Notes: generated from the letters alone by a model not told the origin. DNA of 64,000 nucleotides from Lysobacteraceae bacterium (GCA_003241895.1 QBLY01000008.1:1-64000); one strand, 5' to 3'. Counted from the first letter of the stretch, positions 43,218 to 58,290 are shown. Program-made: numbers and translations.

Positions 43218-46200
43218 TCAGCGTGCGCCCGTCGCAACCACCTGCGCCAACCGCCGCACGGCCACCGAAAGCGTCGGATAGTCCAGCCCGCGCAGGTTGC
43301 GCATGTCGGCGAACATCGCCAGCGTGTGGCGCAAGGTGGCGTCGTCGCGCGACAGCCACGCTTGCACCAGGCCCTGCGGCGACCGCGTGGCCGAGGCCGT
43401 GCCCAGCACCTGGCCCACCAGCGCGCGCTGCTGGGCCTGCAGTTCGTCGCGCAGCACGCCGCGGGCCTGGGCATGCCAGCGACCGTCCACCGGCAGGCCC
43501 TCGACGCTGTCCATCAGCCATTTGGTGTGCAGCGCGTCGGACAGGGCGAAATAGGCAGCGGCCACGTCCCGCACCGCGATGCCCTGCTCGATCGACACTT
43601 CGACGATGTCCAGCGCATAGGCCAGGAAGGGCAGGCTGGCGAAGGACTGCGACAGCGGCTCGGGGAAGCCCAGCTGGCACCAGTGCGCCACCTCCTGTTC
43701 GTACTGGGTGCGCGCCTCACCGGGCAGCACGTGCGCCAGCGCACCGCGCAGCTCGGCGACGCCGGCGGCATAGCGCGCCACCTTCTCGGCGATCTCCAGC
43801 GACTCGCCCGGGCGGTTGAGCAGCCATCGCGTCATGTTGCGCTGCAGGTGCCAGATACCGGTCAGTGCGTCGAGCTGGGCGGACTCGGGTACCTGCAGGT
43901 CCAGTACGTCGATGCCGGCCCACAGGTCGCGCGCCTCCAGCACTTCACGGCTGATGGTGTAGGCCTTGGCGATCTGCGCCGGCGTCTGCCCGGTGTCTTC
44001 CTGCATGCGCAGCAGGAAGGTCGAGCCCATGCGGTTGACGGTGGAATTGGTGACCGCGGTGGCGATGATCTCGCGGCGCAGGCGGTGGTTCTCCATGTCG
44101 TTGGCGTAGGTTTCCTGCAGCGCCCTGGGGAAGTAGCGCACCAGCTCCTTGGACAGGTACGGGTCCTCGGGCACGTCCGAATCGAGCATCTGGTTGAAGA
44201 TGACGATCTTGTCGTAGCTCAGCAGCACCGACAGCTCGGGGCGCGTCAGGCCCAGGCCTCGGGCCTTGCGGTCGCCGAGTTCGGCGTCGGTGGGCAGGAA
44301 CTCGATGGCGCGGTCGAGCAGGCCCTGCGCCTCGAGCGTGCGGATGAAGTGCCCGAACGAGCCCAGGCGCGAAGCGCTCATGCGCTCCATCAGGCTGATG
44401 GCCTGGTTCTGGCGGTAGTTGTCGTTGAGCACCAGCTCGCCAACCTCGTCGGTCATGCTGGCCAGCAGCGTGTTGCGCTGCGGCTGGGAAAGCTCGCCGC
44501 GCGCCACCGGCGCCGACAGCAGGATCTTGATGTTCACCTCGTGGTCGGAGGTGTCCACGCCGGCGGAGTTGTCAATGAAGTCGGTATTCAACAGCACGCC
44601 GGCATTGGCGGCTTCGATGCGGCCGCGCTGGGTCATACCCAGGTTGCCGCCCTCGCCTATCGCCCGGCAGCGCAGTTCGCCGCCGTTGACGCGCAGGCCG
44701 TTGTTGGCGCGGTCGCCCACTTCCACGTGTGATTCCGAGGCCGCCTTGACGTAGGTGCCGATGCCGCCGTTCCACAGCAGGTCCGCGGGCGCCTTGAGGA
44801 TGGCGTTCATCAGATCGGTCGGGCTCATTTGCTCGGCATCGCTGCTGATACCCAGCGCCGCCTTGACCTGCGCCGAGACCGGGATGGACTTGGCGCTGCG
44901 CGGGTAGATGCCGCCACCCGGGGAGATCAGCGAACGCTCGTAGTCTTCCCAGCTCGAACGGGGCAGCGCGAACAGGCGCTCGCGTTCGACGAAGCTGCGC
45001 TCCGATTCCGGGTTCGGGTCGAGGAAGATATGACGGTGGTCGAACGCCGCCAGCAGGCGGATATGCCGCGACAGCAGCATGCCGTTGCCGAACACGTCGC
45101 CCGACATGTCGCCCACGCCGACGCAGGTGAAGTCCTGGTTCTGGGAGTCGATGCCGATCGACCGGAAGTGGCGCTTCACCGACTCCCACGCACCCTTGGC
45201 CGTGATGCCCATGCCCTTGTGGTCGTAGCCGACCGAACCGCCCGAGGCGAACGCGTCGCCCAGCCAGTAGCCGTGCTCGGCCGAGATGCCGTTGGCGATG
45301 TCGGAGAAGGTGGCCGTGCCCTTGTCGGCCGCGACCACCAGGTAGGGGTCGTCGTTGTCATGGCGCACCACGTCCTGCGGGTGCACCACGGCGCCATCCA
45401 CCAGGTTGTCGGTGATGTCGAGCAGGCCGTTGATGAAGCGCTTGTAGCAGGCGATGCCCTCGGCCAGCTGCGCGTCGCGGTCGCCGCCCACCGGCGGGCG
45501 CTTGACCACGAAGCCGCCCTTGGAACCCACGGGCACGATCACCGTGTTCTTCACCATCTGCGCCTTCACCAGGCCCAGCACCTCGGTGCGGAAGTCCTCG
45601 CGGCGGTCGGACCAGCGCAGGCCGCCGCGCGCCACCGGGCCGAAGCGCAGGTGCACGCCCTCGACGAAGGGCGAGTAGACGAAGATCTCGCGGTACGGGC
45701 GCGGCTTGGGCAGGTCGGGTACCAGCGCCGGGTCGAACTTGAAGCTGATGTAGTCGCGGTGGCCGCCGTCCTTCACCTGGTAGAAGTTGGTGCGAAGCGT
45801 GGCGCTGATCAGGGACATGTAGCCGCGCAGGATGCGGTCGTCGTCGATGCTGGTGACCACCGCGTCGAGCAGGATCTCAAGCGCGTCCACGCAGGCGTCG
45901 ATCTGGGCGGTGCGGTCCAGTCCGTGGGCCGCGGCGATCTCCTGCGGGATGGTGTCGAGCGCTTCGCGCTGGTCCTTGGGCAGCAGCCAGGCGATCTGGT
46001 CGTGCAGTGCCTTCTGGCCAGCGGCGTCCATCGGCGTCTCGCGGCCGGGCTCGAAGCGCGCGGCGAACAGTTCGAACAACAGGCGCGCGATCACCGGGTA
46101 GCGCTGCAGTGTTTCCTCCATGTACGGCTGCGAGAACGGCACGCCGGTCTGCAGCGCGTACTTGGTGTAGCCGCGCAGCATGGCGATGTCGCGCCACTCC

Positions 46201-48128
46201 AGGCGCGCGCTGGGCAGCAGCTGGTTGAAGCCGTCGTTCTCGGCGTTGCCGCTCCAGATGGCGGTGAAGGCCTCCTCGAACGGCAGGCGCGCGGCGTCAA
46301 CGTCGATCTCGCCGCGGCGCGACTGCACCTCGAAGTCCTGGATCGACACCCGTTCACCCTCGACCTCGAACTCGTAGGGATGCTCGGTGAGCACGCGCAG
46401 GCCCAGGTTTTCCATCACCGGCAGCACGTCCGACAGCGCCACGTCGCCGCTGCGGCGCACCAGCTTCAGGCGCAGGTCGTCGCCGTGGCGGTAGAACGAA
46501 ATGCGCTGGTCGCCGGGGCCGGCGAGGCGCGCGGCCTGCATTACGTCAACGGCGGCCAGCTGCGGCGACACCGCGTCGCTGTAGTTGGTGGGCAGCGCGC
46601 GGCCGTAGCGCTGGAACAGCCGCAGGCCCATTTCCTCGCCTTGGCCACGCACGAGGATCTCGCGCAGTTCGTCGTGCCAGTCGCGCACGATGCTGGCCAG
46701 CTCGGCCTCCAGGCGGTCCTGGTCGAACTCCACCCTGGCGCCGGCCTTGGGGCGGATGACGAGGTGCAACTGGGCCAGCGGCGATTCACCGATCTGCACG
46801 CTGTGGTCGAGGCGCTCGCCGTTCAATTCGCGCATCAGCAGGGCTTCGATGCGCTGGCGGATGCCAGTGTTGAAGCGATCGCGCGGGATATAGGCCAGCG
46901 CCGAGAAGAATCTGCCGTAGCGATCGCGGCGCAGGAACAGGCGGGTGCGTGCGCGCTCCTGTAGACCCAGGATGCCCATCGCCGTGCGCCCAAGTTCTTC
47001 GGCGCTGGACTGGAACAGCTCCTCGCGCGGCAGCGACTCCAGGATGTGGCGCAGCGCCTTGCCGCTGTGGCTGTTGGCGGACAGCCCCGATGAGGCCATT
47101 ACCGACTCATGGCGCTGGCGAACCAGGGGGATCTCCCAGGGGCGGCGGTTGTAGGCGCTGGATGTGTAAAGACCCAGGAAGCGCTGCTCGCGCACGGCGC
47201 GGCCGGCTTGGTCGAACACCAGCACGCCGATGTAGTCCATGTAGCCGGGGCGATGCACGGTGGAACGGGCGTTGGTCTTGGTGAGGATCAGCGCGTCGAG
47301 CGACGCGCCGGGCTCGAGGTCGGCGGCGGCCAGGCCGGTGATCGGGCGCGGCTGCACCAGGTGGTCCTTGCCACGCATCAGGCCCAGGCCACTGCCCTGC
47401 ACCGCGGTGAGCTGGCGGTCGGCGACTTCGTATTCGCGGTAGCCCAGGAAGGTGAAGTGGTTGTCGGCGGCCCAGCGCAGGAAAGCCTGGGCTTCGGCGC
47501 GCCCCTCGGCGTCCACCGGCATCGGCCGGGTATCGAACTCATCGGCGATGCGCAGCATTTTCTCTTTCATCACCGCCCAGTCGCCCACGGCTTCGCGGAC
47601 GTCGCCCAGCGCGGCGCGCAGCGCGATTTCAATCGCCGCCATTACCTCGGCGTCGGCCTGGCGGTCGATCTCAAGGTACATCAGCGATTCGGCGGGGCCT
47701 TCGCCCAGGTGCAGCAGCTGGCCGGCGGCGTCGCGGCCGAGCGCCATCACCGGGTGCGCGATCTGGTGCAGGGTGGCGCCGAACTGCGACAGCGCCATGC
47801 GCACGGAGTCCACCAGGAAGGGCATGTCGTCGTTGACGATGCGCACCAGCGTGTGGGTGCTGTCGAAGCCGTCCGCGGCGCGCGTGGGGTTGCTGACGGC
47901 GATCTTGGGGACGCCGGCCTGGCGCTGGCGGGCAAACCCGAGGAAGGACTGGGCTATGGCGGCCCAGTCGGCCGGCTCGCGGGCTTCGAGTTCGTCCTGC
48001 GGCAGCCGCTCGAAGAAGCGTCGGGTGAACTCCTCGAGCAGGCCCTTTTCCGCGGCTGGCAAGCCTGCCGGGAGGGCTGCGATGACGGCATCGAGGGTGT
48101 CGGCGGAGGCCAGGGCGTGGGCGTTCAT
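43218..48128 (-). CDS. NAD-specific glutamate dehydrogenase, 180-kDa class
   Basis: 1636 residues from the ATG at 48128 (MNAHALASADTLDAVIAALPAG), the usual size for this large class; the longer start in the track is not supported. The N-terminal half is the regulatory ACT-like/helical region; the catalytic core around residues 850-1200 has VPVGSKGGFVVKRPP, DMSGDVFGNGMLLS and LWNGGIGTYVKAASE; the C-terminal part is the family-specific helical domain. It deaminates glutamate to 2-oxoglutarate and ammonium, used for amino-acid catabolism. A 216-bp gap with a terminator hairpin separates it from the acyl-CoA dehydrogenase gene upstream. Confidence 0.96.
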   Translation of the reverse strand: MNAHALASADTLDAVIAALPAGLPAAEKGLLEEFTRRFFERLPQDELEAREPADWAAIAQSFLGFARQRQAGVPKIAVSNPTRAADGFDSTHTLVRIVNDDMPFLVDSVRMALSQFGATLHQIAHPVMALGRDAAGQLLHLGEGPAESLMYLEIDRQADAEVMAAIEIALRAALGDVREAVGDWAVMKEKMLRIADEFDTRPMPVDAEGRAEAQAFLRWAADNHFTFLGYREYEVADRQLTAVQGSGLGLMRGKDHLVQPRPITGLAAADLEPGASLDALILTKTNARSTVHRPGYMDYIGVLVFDQAGRAVREQRFLGLYTSSAYNRRPWEIPLVRQRHESVMASSGLSANSHSGKALRHILESLPREELFQSSAEELGRTAMGILGLQERARTRLFLRRDRYGRFFSALAYIPRDRFNTGIRQRIEALLMRELNGERLDHSVQIGESPLAQLHLVIRPKAGARVEFDQDRLEAELASIVRDWHDELREILVRGQGEEMGLRLFQRYGRALPTNYSDAVSPQLAAVDVMQAARLAGPGDQRISFYRHGDDLRLKLVRRSGDVALSDVLPVMENLGLRVLTEHPYEFEVEGERVSIQDFEVQSRRGEIDVDAARLPFEEAFTAIWSGNAENDGFNQLLPSARLEWRDIAMLRGYTKYALQTGVPFSQPYMEETLQRYPVIARLLFELFAARFEPGRETPMDAAGQKALHDQIAWLLPKDQREALDTIPQEIAAAHGLDRTAQIDACVDALEILLDAVVTSIDDDRILRGYMSLISATLRTNFYQVKDGGHRDYISFKFDPALVPDLPKPRPYREIFVYSPFVEGVHLRFGPVARGGLRWSDRREDFRTEVLGLVKAQMVKNTVIVPVGSKGGFVVKRPPVGGDRDAQLAEGIACYKRFINGLLDITDNLVDGAVVHPQDVVRHDNDDPYLVVAADKGTATFSDIANGISAEHGYWLGDAFASGGSVGYDHKGMGITAKGAWESVKRHFRSIGIDSQNQDFTCVGVGDMSGDVFGNGMLLSRHIRLLAAFDHRHIFLDPNPESERSFVERERLFALPRSSWEDYERSLISPGGGIYPRSAKSIPVSAQVKAALGISSDAEQMSPTDLMNAILKAPADLLWNGGIGTYVKAASESHVEVGDRANNGLRVNGGELRCRAIGEGGNLGMTQRGRIEAANAGVLLNTDFIDNSAGVDTSDHEVNIKILLSAPVARGELSQPQRNTLLASMTDEVGELVLNDNYRQNQAISLMERMSASRLGSFGHFIRTLEAQGLLDRAIEFLPTDAELGDRKARGLGLTRPELSVLLSYDKIVIFNQMLDSDVPEDPYLSKELVRYFPRALQETYANDMENHRLRREIIATAVTNSTVNRMGSTFLLRMQEDTGQTPAQIAKAYTISREVLEARDLWAGIDVLDLQVPESAQLDALTGIWHLQRNMTRWLLNRPGESLEIAEKVARYAAGVAELRGALAHVLPGEARTQYEQEVAHWCQLGFPEPLSQSFASLPFLAYALDIVEVSIEQGIAVRDVAAAYFALSDALHTKWLMDSVEGLPVDGRWHAQARGVLRDELQAQQRALVGQVLGTASATRSPQGLVQAWLSRDDATLRHTLAMFADMRNLRGLDYPTLSVAVRRLAQVVATGAR

Positions 48129-48293
48129 TGACCGCGTTCTCGCAGGACGAAAAAAGGTGCGGAATTGTAGCCCCGGGGCCTGTCGCCGGGCCAGCCAAAG
48201 AACCCCGCGCTGCGGCTTGCCTTCAGCTGGCCTTGGGATACGGCGCAGTACGGCGCACGCTTGGCGCACGACGCGCCGTTGCACGACGAAAAG

Positions 48294-48320
48294 AAAAAGC
48301 CCCGCCGGAGCGGGGCTTTT
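48294..48320. terminator. Bidirectional rho-independent terminator
   Basis: AAAAA-GCCCCGC-cgga-GCGGGGC-TTTT: 7-bp GC stem, 4-nt loop, T runs on both strands. It lies 25 bp past the acyl-CoA dehydrogenase stop and ends that transcript on the minus strand. Confidence 0.9.
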
Positions 48321-48344
48321 CGTGGTGCAGGCGGAGCGGGAGGC

Positions 48345-49505
<1,161 letters not shown>

Positions 49506-49601
49506 GGCAAGCCCTCTATTCGATACGGGTAAGTATTCAATTGTAGCGGCTCGCACCGTCCCGAACAGGTGGACGGGGCGTGAAGCCTTTCACGGCGCGC
49601 C

Positions 49602-49661
49602 TTGACGCCCCTGCCGGCCGCGCCTAACCTCTCCATATCTTTAAATCCGGATGAAAGGATA
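49602..49661 (+). promoter_or_regulatory. sahR-metH promoter with overlapping 26-bp palindromic operator
   Basis: TTGACG (49602) - 17 bp - TAACCT (49625) is a good sigma-70 promoter. Six bases downstream begins the imperfect palindrome TATCTTTAAATCCGGATGAA... (49636-49661), pairing at 10 of 13 positions around CCGG, ending 4 bp before the start codon. Its place fits autorepression by the ArsR-type protein it precedes. Confidence 0.55.
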
Positions 49662-49665
49662 AAGC

Positions 49666-50591
49666 ATGGATCTGGACGCCTGGTCGGCCTGCCTGAAGGT
49701 CCTGGCAGACCCCACGCGGGTCCGCCTTCTAGCCCTGCTTGAGCGCGAGGAGCTCACCGTGGCCGAGCTGTCGGGCATCACCCGCCTGGCACAGCCGCGC
49801 GTGTCCACCCACCTGGCCAAGCTCAAGGAAGCCGACCTGGTGCGCGACCGCCGCGCCGGCGTAAGCGCCTACTACCGCTTCAACGCCGAATCCCTGGACC
49901 CCGCCGAAGGCCGGCTGTGGGAAACCCTGCGCGACAGCACCGACGATCCGCTGCTGCGCCAGGACGCCGAGCGCCTGCCGGCCATCCTCGCCACCCGCGC
50001 CAGCAACCAGAACTGGGCCGACTCGGTCGCCGGCGACATGGAGCGGCACTATTCCCCGGGCCGCACCTGGGAAGCGCTGGCACGGTCCACCCTGCCCCTG
50101 CTCGAACCCGGCGACGTGCTGGACGTGGCGTCGGGCGACGGCGTGCTGGCCGAACTGCTGGCACCCCACGCGCGCCGCTACGTCTGCGTGGACTCCAGCG
50201 CGCGCGTGGTCGGCGCCGCCCGCGACCGGCTGAAGAAGTACCGCCACGTGGAAGTGCTGGAGGGCGACATGCAGGCCCTGCCCTTCGAGGCCAACAGCTT
50301 CGACCTGGTGCTGCTGATGCATGCGCTCACCTATGCCAGCAAACCCGGGCAGGCCATCGTGGAGGCTTCCCGGGTGCTGCGTCGCGGCGGTCGGCTGGTG
50401 GCCACGTGCCTGGGCAAGCATGAACACCAGACGGCCGTGACGCCCTACGGCCACGTCAACCTGGGTTTCGCCGCCAAGGACCTGCGCCGATACGCCGACA
50501 AGGCCGGGCTGGAAGTCACCGTGTGCGAATCGGTGACGCGCGAGAAGCGGCCGCCCCATTTCGAAGTCCTGACCCTGCTGGCCCGCAAACC

Positions 50592-50595
<4 letters not shown>
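49666..50595 (+). CDS. ArsR-family regulator fused to a SAM-dependent methyltransferase domain (SahR-like)
   Basis: 309 residues. The N-terminal winged helix ([22 protein letters not shown]...[20 protein letters not shown], about 12-65) is followed by a methyltransferase fold with motif [17 protein letters not shown] (about residue 145-160) and [18 protein letters not shown]. SahR regulators of the methionine cycle have this architecture and sense S-adenosylhomocysteine; the direct coupling to metH (TTGA overlap of stop and start) supports that role. A true methyltransferase activity is not excluded. Confidence 0.88.
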
Positions 50596-54350
<3,755 letters not shown>

Positions 54351-54395
54351 GCCCGGAAAGGCCGGGCTGGATGCGTTGGCAGGCGACGGTTCGAG

Positions 54396-55229
54396 TTACC
54401 AGACCAGGTCGTCGGGCACCTGGTAAAGAGGGTCGGCATACGGGTCTTCGCCTGCGGGCGCATTCGGGTCCACGCGAAGCGCCACCGCGGGCGGGAAGAT
54501 GGCGCCAGCCTCGTCCAGCAGCGCCACCGGCACCACCAGGTAGCGGCCATCGAGCTGCAGCACGCCCAGTTCGCCGGCGTTGAGCGCCGTCAGCTGGGCC
54601 TGGGTGACGTGCACGCGCTTGATCTTGCCGCCGTAGGGGAAATGCCGCGCGATGTCGGCGTCCTTGTCGTTGAGCGACTTGTCCTTCACCAGCTCGACCA
54701 CCTTGGACTTGGCTTCGCGGCGCAGGCGGGCCTCTTCCTGCTTGATACGTTCGGCTTCGATGCGCTCCTGCTTCTCGTGCTGGGCACGGATGGCGTAGGC
54801 CTTGGCCAGGTCCATTTCCTCCTGGCTGCGCGCCTTGGCCGGACGACGCGGGCCGGCGGGTCGCGCTTCGCCAGGCTTCGCGGCCACGGCGGCGCGTCCA
54901 TCGCGGCGCGCTTCGCCAGGCTTGCCTGAACCCGGCGGACGACCGTCGCGGCGCGGCTCGGTTGGCGCGCCAGAACCCGACGGACGACCATCGCGGCGCG
55001 GCGGGCTCGGCGCGCCCGAACCCGGCGGACGACCGTCGCGACGCGGTTCACCGGGTGGGCGCGGGCCACGCTCGCCGCGATGCTCACCGGGTTTACCGCC
55101 GCCGCGGTGCTCGCCGCCCGGGCGACGGTCGCCGCGTGGGCCGGAGTCGGGCTTGCGCTCGGGCTTGGGCTCGGGCGCAGGCGCCGTGAAACCCAGGCCC
55201 AGCAGCTTCTCGCGCAGGGAATTGCTCAT
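54396..55229 (-). CDS. DUF2058 (YaiL-like) protein with an internal 15-residue tandem repeat
   Basis: 277 residues. MSNSLREKLLGLGFTAP at the N-terminus and EEMDLAKAYAIRAQHEKQERIEAERIKQ then KIKRVHVTQAQLTALNAGELGVLQLDGRYLVVP at the C-terminus define the family. Between (about residues 20-130) is a long disordered Gly/Pro/Arg region, including three and a half copies of RRDGRPPGSGAPSPP-like units. Such basic low-complexity segments often bind RNA; the family's role is not settled. It converges on metH with a 45-bp gap. Confidence 0.85.
   Translation of the reverse strand: MSNSLREKLLGLGFTAPAPEPKPERKPDSGPRGDRRPGGEHRGGGKPGEHRGERGPRPPGEPRRDGRPPGSGAPSPPRRDGRPSGSGAPTEPRRDGRPPGSGKPGEARRDGRAAVAAKPGEARPAGPRRPAKARSQEEMDLAKAYAIRAQHEKQERIEAERIKQEEARLRREAKSKVVELVKDKSLNDKDADIARHFPYGGKIKRVHVTQAQLTALNAGELGVLQLDGRYLVVPVALLDEAGAIFPPAVALRVDPNAPAGEDPYADPLYQVPDDLVW
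54893..55045 (-). repeat. 45-bp tandem repeat inside the DUF2058 gene
   Basis: Units start every 45 bp (GGACGACC at 54937, 54982 and 55027) and encode RRDGRPPGSGAPSPP / RRDGRPSGSGAPTEP / RRDGRPPGSGKPGEA plus a partial unit. The period is a multiple of three, so copy-number change would keep the frame. Not a CRISPR: no spacers. Confidence 0.85.
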
Positions 55230-55243
55230 GGTGTCGCCTTCGA

Positions 55244-55477
55244 TCAGTAGTGCGGCGGCGGCGGTTCGCTGCCGGGGTCCGCGTAGTCCACGGAATGCTT
55301 GAGGTCGGCCAGGGCCCGCTGCAGGCGCTCGTCGCTGCGTGCGGTCTCCATGCGTGCCGCGGCCAGCGCGTCGCTCAGTTCCATCAGCGCGTGCTCCTGG
55401 AACGCCAGGCGGGTTTCGAGTTCGGCCAAACGCTCGCCGTGGGCCAGCAGCAGCGCCTGCGCGGCGTCAGTGTCCAT
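55244..55477 (-). CDS. slyX: SlyX protein
   Basis: 77 residues from the ATG at 55475-55477. A coiled coil ([28 protein letters not shown]) and the invariant tail PPPPHY define SlyX, a small protein of uncertain function. It overlaps the 3' end of ugd by 11 bp and lies 14 bp before the DUF2058 gene. Confidence 0.9.
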   Translation of the reverse strand: MDTDAAQALLLAHGERLAELETRLAFQEHALMELSDALAAARMETARSDERLQRALADLKHSVDYADPGSEPPPPHY

Positions 55478-56831
55478 GCGCTGCCCCGGCTGCGACCGGC
55501 CGCAGGCTGCGGCCGCGACCGATGCCGTAGTACGCCAGGCCGGCGGCTTCGACCTGGGCCGGGTCGTAGATGTTGCGGCCATCGAAAACTACGCGCGAGG
55601 CCAGCTTGCTGGCCAAGGCAGCGAAGTCCGGGCTCCAGAACGCCTTCCATTCGGTCACCACGAACAGCGCGTCCACGCCCTGCAGCGCCGCTTCGGGCGT
55701 GTCGCACAGCACAAGGTCGTCGCGGTCGCCGAAGATGCGCGCGGCTTCCTCCATCGCTTCGGGATCGTGCGCACGCACGCGCGCACCGGCCTTCCATAAC
55801 TGGTCCAGCAGCGCCCGGCTTGACGCTTCGCGCATGTCGTCGGTGTTGGGCTTGAACGCCAGGCCCCACACCGCGAACGTGCGGCCGGCCAGCTGGCCGT
55901 CGAAGTGCCTGGAAGCCAATTCGAACAGCTTGCCCTTCTGCACATGGTTCACCGCTTCCACCGCCTCCAGCAGGCCGGCCGTGTAGCCGGCCTGGCGGGC
56001 GATGCGGCCCAGCGCCTGCACGTCCTTGGGGAAGCAGGAACCGCCGTAGCCGGCGCCCGGGTAGATGAAGCTGTAGCCGATGCGCGGATCGGAGCCGATG
56101 CCGTGGCGGACCATCTCGATGTCGGCGCCAACGCGCTCGGCGATGTTCGCCATTTCGTTCATGAAGCTGATCTTGGTCGCCAGCATCGCGTTGGCGGCGT
56201 ACTTGGTCAGCTCGGCCGAGCGCTCGTCCATCACCACGATGCGGTCGTGGTTGCGGTTGAACGGCGCGTACAGGCGCTTCATCTGCTCCACCGCCTGGGA
56301 GCTGCGCGAGCCCAGCACGATGCGGTCGGGGCGCATGCAGTCATTCACCGCCGCGCCTTCCTTGAGGAACTCGGGGTTGGAAACCACGTCGAACGCGATG
56401 TCCACGCCACGCTTGGCCAGCTGCGCGGCAATCTCGGTGCGCACCTTGTCGGCGGTACCCACCGGCACGGTGGACTTGTTCACCACCACCGCAGGCCGCG
56501 TCAGGCACTCACCGATGCTGCGGGCCACGGCCAGCACGTACTGCAGGTCGGCGCTGCCGTCCTCGTCGGGCGGCGTGCCCACGGCGATGAAAATAATGTC
56601 GCCGTGCTCGATCGAAGCCGCGGCATCGACGCTGAAATCCAGGCGCCCGGACGCATGGTTGGCCAGCACCATGTCTTCCAGGCCCGGCTCGTAGATCGGG
56701 ATCACGCCCTGGCGCAGGCCTTCGACCTTGCCGCGGTCAATGTCCATGCAGAGCACCTGGTGGCCGACCTCGGCCAGGCAGGTGCCCGTAACCAGGCCGA
56801 CATAGCCGGTGCCGAATACCGTGACGCGCAT
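55467..56831 (-). CDS. ugd: UDP-glucose 6-dehydrogenase
   Basis: 454 residues. The N-terminal Rossmann fold starts [21 protein letters not shown]; the catalytic Cys is in [14 protein letters not shown] (about residue 255-268); the UDP-binding domain follows ([18 protein letters not shown]). It oxidises UDP-glucose to UDP-glucuronate for exopolysaccharide or lipid A modification. slyX and DUF2058 follow on the same strand. Confidence 0.96.
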   Translation of the reverse strand: MRVTVFGTGYVGLVTGTCLAEVGHQVLCMDIDRGKVEGLRQGVIPIYEPGLEDMVLANHASGRLDFSVDAAASIEHGDIIFIAVGTPPDEDGSADLQYVLAVARSIGECLTRPAVVVNKSTVPVGTADKVRTEIAAQLAKRGVDIAFDVVSNPEFLKEGAAVNDCMRPDRIVLGSRSSQAVEQMKRLYAPFNRNHDRIVVMDERSAELTKYAANAMLATKISFMNEMANIAERVGADIEMVRHGIGSDPRIGYSFIYPGAGYGGSCFPKDVQALGRIARQAGYTAGLLEAVEAVNHVQKGKLFELASRHFDGQLAGRTFAVWGLAFKPNTDDMREASSRALLDQLWKAGARVRAHDPEAMEEAARIFGDRDDLVLCDTPEAALQGVDALFVVTEWKAFWSPDFAALASKLASRVVFDGRNIYDPAQVEAAGLAYYGIGRGRSLRPVAAGAAHGH

Positions 56832-56887
56832 GTTTCGCCTCCGTGCCGGGAACCGGCGGGGCCTTGCCCGCCTGGGTGACGGGCGTC

Positions 56888-56912
56888 GGGCGACCGGCGT
56901 TGCCGGTCGCCC
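56888..56912. terminator. Strong stem-loop after the FKBP gene
   Basis: 11-bp perfect stem GGGCGACCGGC / GCCGGTCGCCC with a GTT loop, 9 bp past the FKBP stop on the minus strand. No T run, so it may act as a processing or partial terminator. Confidence 0.55.
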
Positions 56913-56921
56913 GCGCGGGTG

Positions 56922-57698
56922 TTACTTGACGATTTCCATCAGCTCGACTTCGAACGTGAGCATGGCGTTGGCCGGGATCGGACCGCCGCCGGCTTCGCCG
57001 TAGCCCAGGTCGGACGGGATCCAGAACGTGTACTTGCTGCCGACCGGCATCAGGGCGACGCCTTCCGACCAGCCCGGGATGACTTGGGCCAGGCCGAACT
57101 CGGCCGGCTGGCCACGATCGTAGGAGCTGTCGAACACCGTGCCGTCAAGCAGGGTGCCCTTGTAGTGCACGCGCACCACGTCGGTGGCCTTGGGCATGGG
57201 GCCGTTGCCCGGACGCACGATTTCATACTGCAGGCCGCTTTCGGTGACCTTCACGCCCGGCTTGTCCTTGTTGGCAGCCAGGAACGCGGCGCCCTCTTCC
57301 TTGTTGGTGGCCGATTTGGCGGTGGCGTCGGCGGCCTGCTTGGCCTGCACCTTCACCGTGAAGGCTTCCTGGATCTTGATCGCCTGCTCGGGCGTGAGCT
57401 TGGAATCCTTGCCGGCGAACTGGTCGGCAATGGCCTGGGTGAGGATTTCCAGGTCAAGCTCGTCCTTGATCACGGACAGCGACTTGCCCATGTCCTGGCC
57501 GATCATGTAGCTGACCTGCTTCTTGCCGGTCTCGAGGCCCTGGATGTCCGGGACGATCGGTGCATCGTCGGCGGCGCTGGCCGAGGCGTCGGCTTTGGCG
57601 GAGGCGGTGTCTTCCTTGTTCTCGGTCTTGCAGGCACTGAGCGAAAGCACCAGGCTGGCGAGGACCAGCGGCGCGGCGAAACGCAGGGCGGGATTCAT
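56922..57698 (-). CDS. FKBP-type peptidyl-prolyl isomerase lipoprotein (FkpA/Mip-like)
   Basis: 258 residues. The type II signal (PLVLASLVLSLSACKTE) gives lipobox LSAC. The N-terminal dimerisation helix region (VSYMIGQDMGKSL) is followed by the FKBP domain (VRVHYKGTLLDGTVFDSSYDRGQPAEF...IPGWSEGVALMPVGSKY). A periplasmic or outer-membrane folding helper. Some Mip proteins are also surface-exposed. Confidence 0.92.
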   Translation of the reverse strand: MNPALRFAAPLVLASLVLSLSACKTENKEDTASAKADASASAADDAPIVPDIQGLETGKKQVSYMIGQDMGKSLSVIKDELDLEILTQAIADQFAGKDSKLTPEQAIKIQEAFTVKVQAKQAADATAKSATNKEEGAAFLAANKDKPGVKVTESGLQYEIVRPGNGPMPKATDVVRVHYKGTLLDGTVFDSSYDRGQPAEFGLAQVIPGWSEGVALMPVGSKYTFWIPSDLGYGEAGGGPIPANAMLTFEVELMEIVK

Positions 57699-57794
57699 TG
57701 CGAAAGGACTCCTGAGGGGGCGTGCCGGAACGGCGCGTCACCGCCTATTGTCGCGGGGCGCAGCCGCTTCGGCAATGACGGCGAACACCCCGGT

Positions 57795-58256
57795 TCAGGG
57801 CCAGGCTACCCACAGCCCGGCCAGGGCCAGGCCGTGCAGGGACAGCACCGCGGCGCTCAGGCCCAGGCGCAGGCGCCTGAACGACGCCGGCGCGGCCAAG
57901 GCATCGCCGCTTCCGTCCCACCGCGCCACCAGCGCGAACCCGGCCGCCAGCATCCACAGGGCGGCGTCAGGCGGCAGCGCGAACCAGGCCAGCCAGGCCC
58001 AGAGGCTGGGCAACACGGACGCCGCGAACTGGCCGGGCGACGCGCCGCAGGCCATCGCCCTGCCCCAGCGGACGCCGCCCAGGAACGACAGGATCACCGC
58101 CCCGTAGGCCAGGAAGCCCTGGGCCGCCGGTTCGCGCCATGGCGCCGACCAAGTGGCCAGGGCCAGGAGGCCGAACGGCAGCACCCCGGCCCAGCCCAGC
58201 CAGACGGCGGACTGGGGCAACTGGCCCCCGTCATGATGAAGCGGCGATTGAGTCAT
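57795..58256 (-). CDS. DUF3429-family membrane protein
   Basis: 153 residues from the ATG at 58254-58256; the ORF in the track is longer. About five hydrophobic helices (AVWLGWAGVLPFGLLALATW, GFLAYGAVILSFLGGVRWGRAM, ASVLPSLWAWLAWFALPP and others). The FLGGVRWGRAM signature suits DUF3429. Inner-membrane protein of unknown role. It is divergent from the NTF2-like gene at 58291. Confidence 0.8.
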   Translation of the reverse strand: MTQSPLHHDGGQLPQSAVWLGWAGVLPFGLLALATWSAPWREPAAQGFLAYGAVILSFLGGVRWGRAMACGASPGQFAASVLPSLWAWLAWFALPPDAALWMLAAGFALVARWDGSGDALAAPASFRRLRLGLSAAVLSLHGLALAGLWVAWP

Positions 58257-58290
58257 GCTGCGCTCACCTGCAAAACGTTGGAATACCGCC

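Noticed and set aside
44829-46964. 711-aa plus-strand ORF across the glutamate dehydrogenase gene
   Set aside because: Antisense shadow without motifs.
48240-48285. GCGCACGCTTGGCGCACGACG resembling the hairpin end of the repeat
   Set aside because: Only about 20 bp match and the flanking blocks (GACATG, core) are absent; could be chance in GC-rich DNA.
54893-55045. Possible CRISPR-like array
   Set aside because: Direct 45-bp units abut with no spacers and are in frame within a coding gene.
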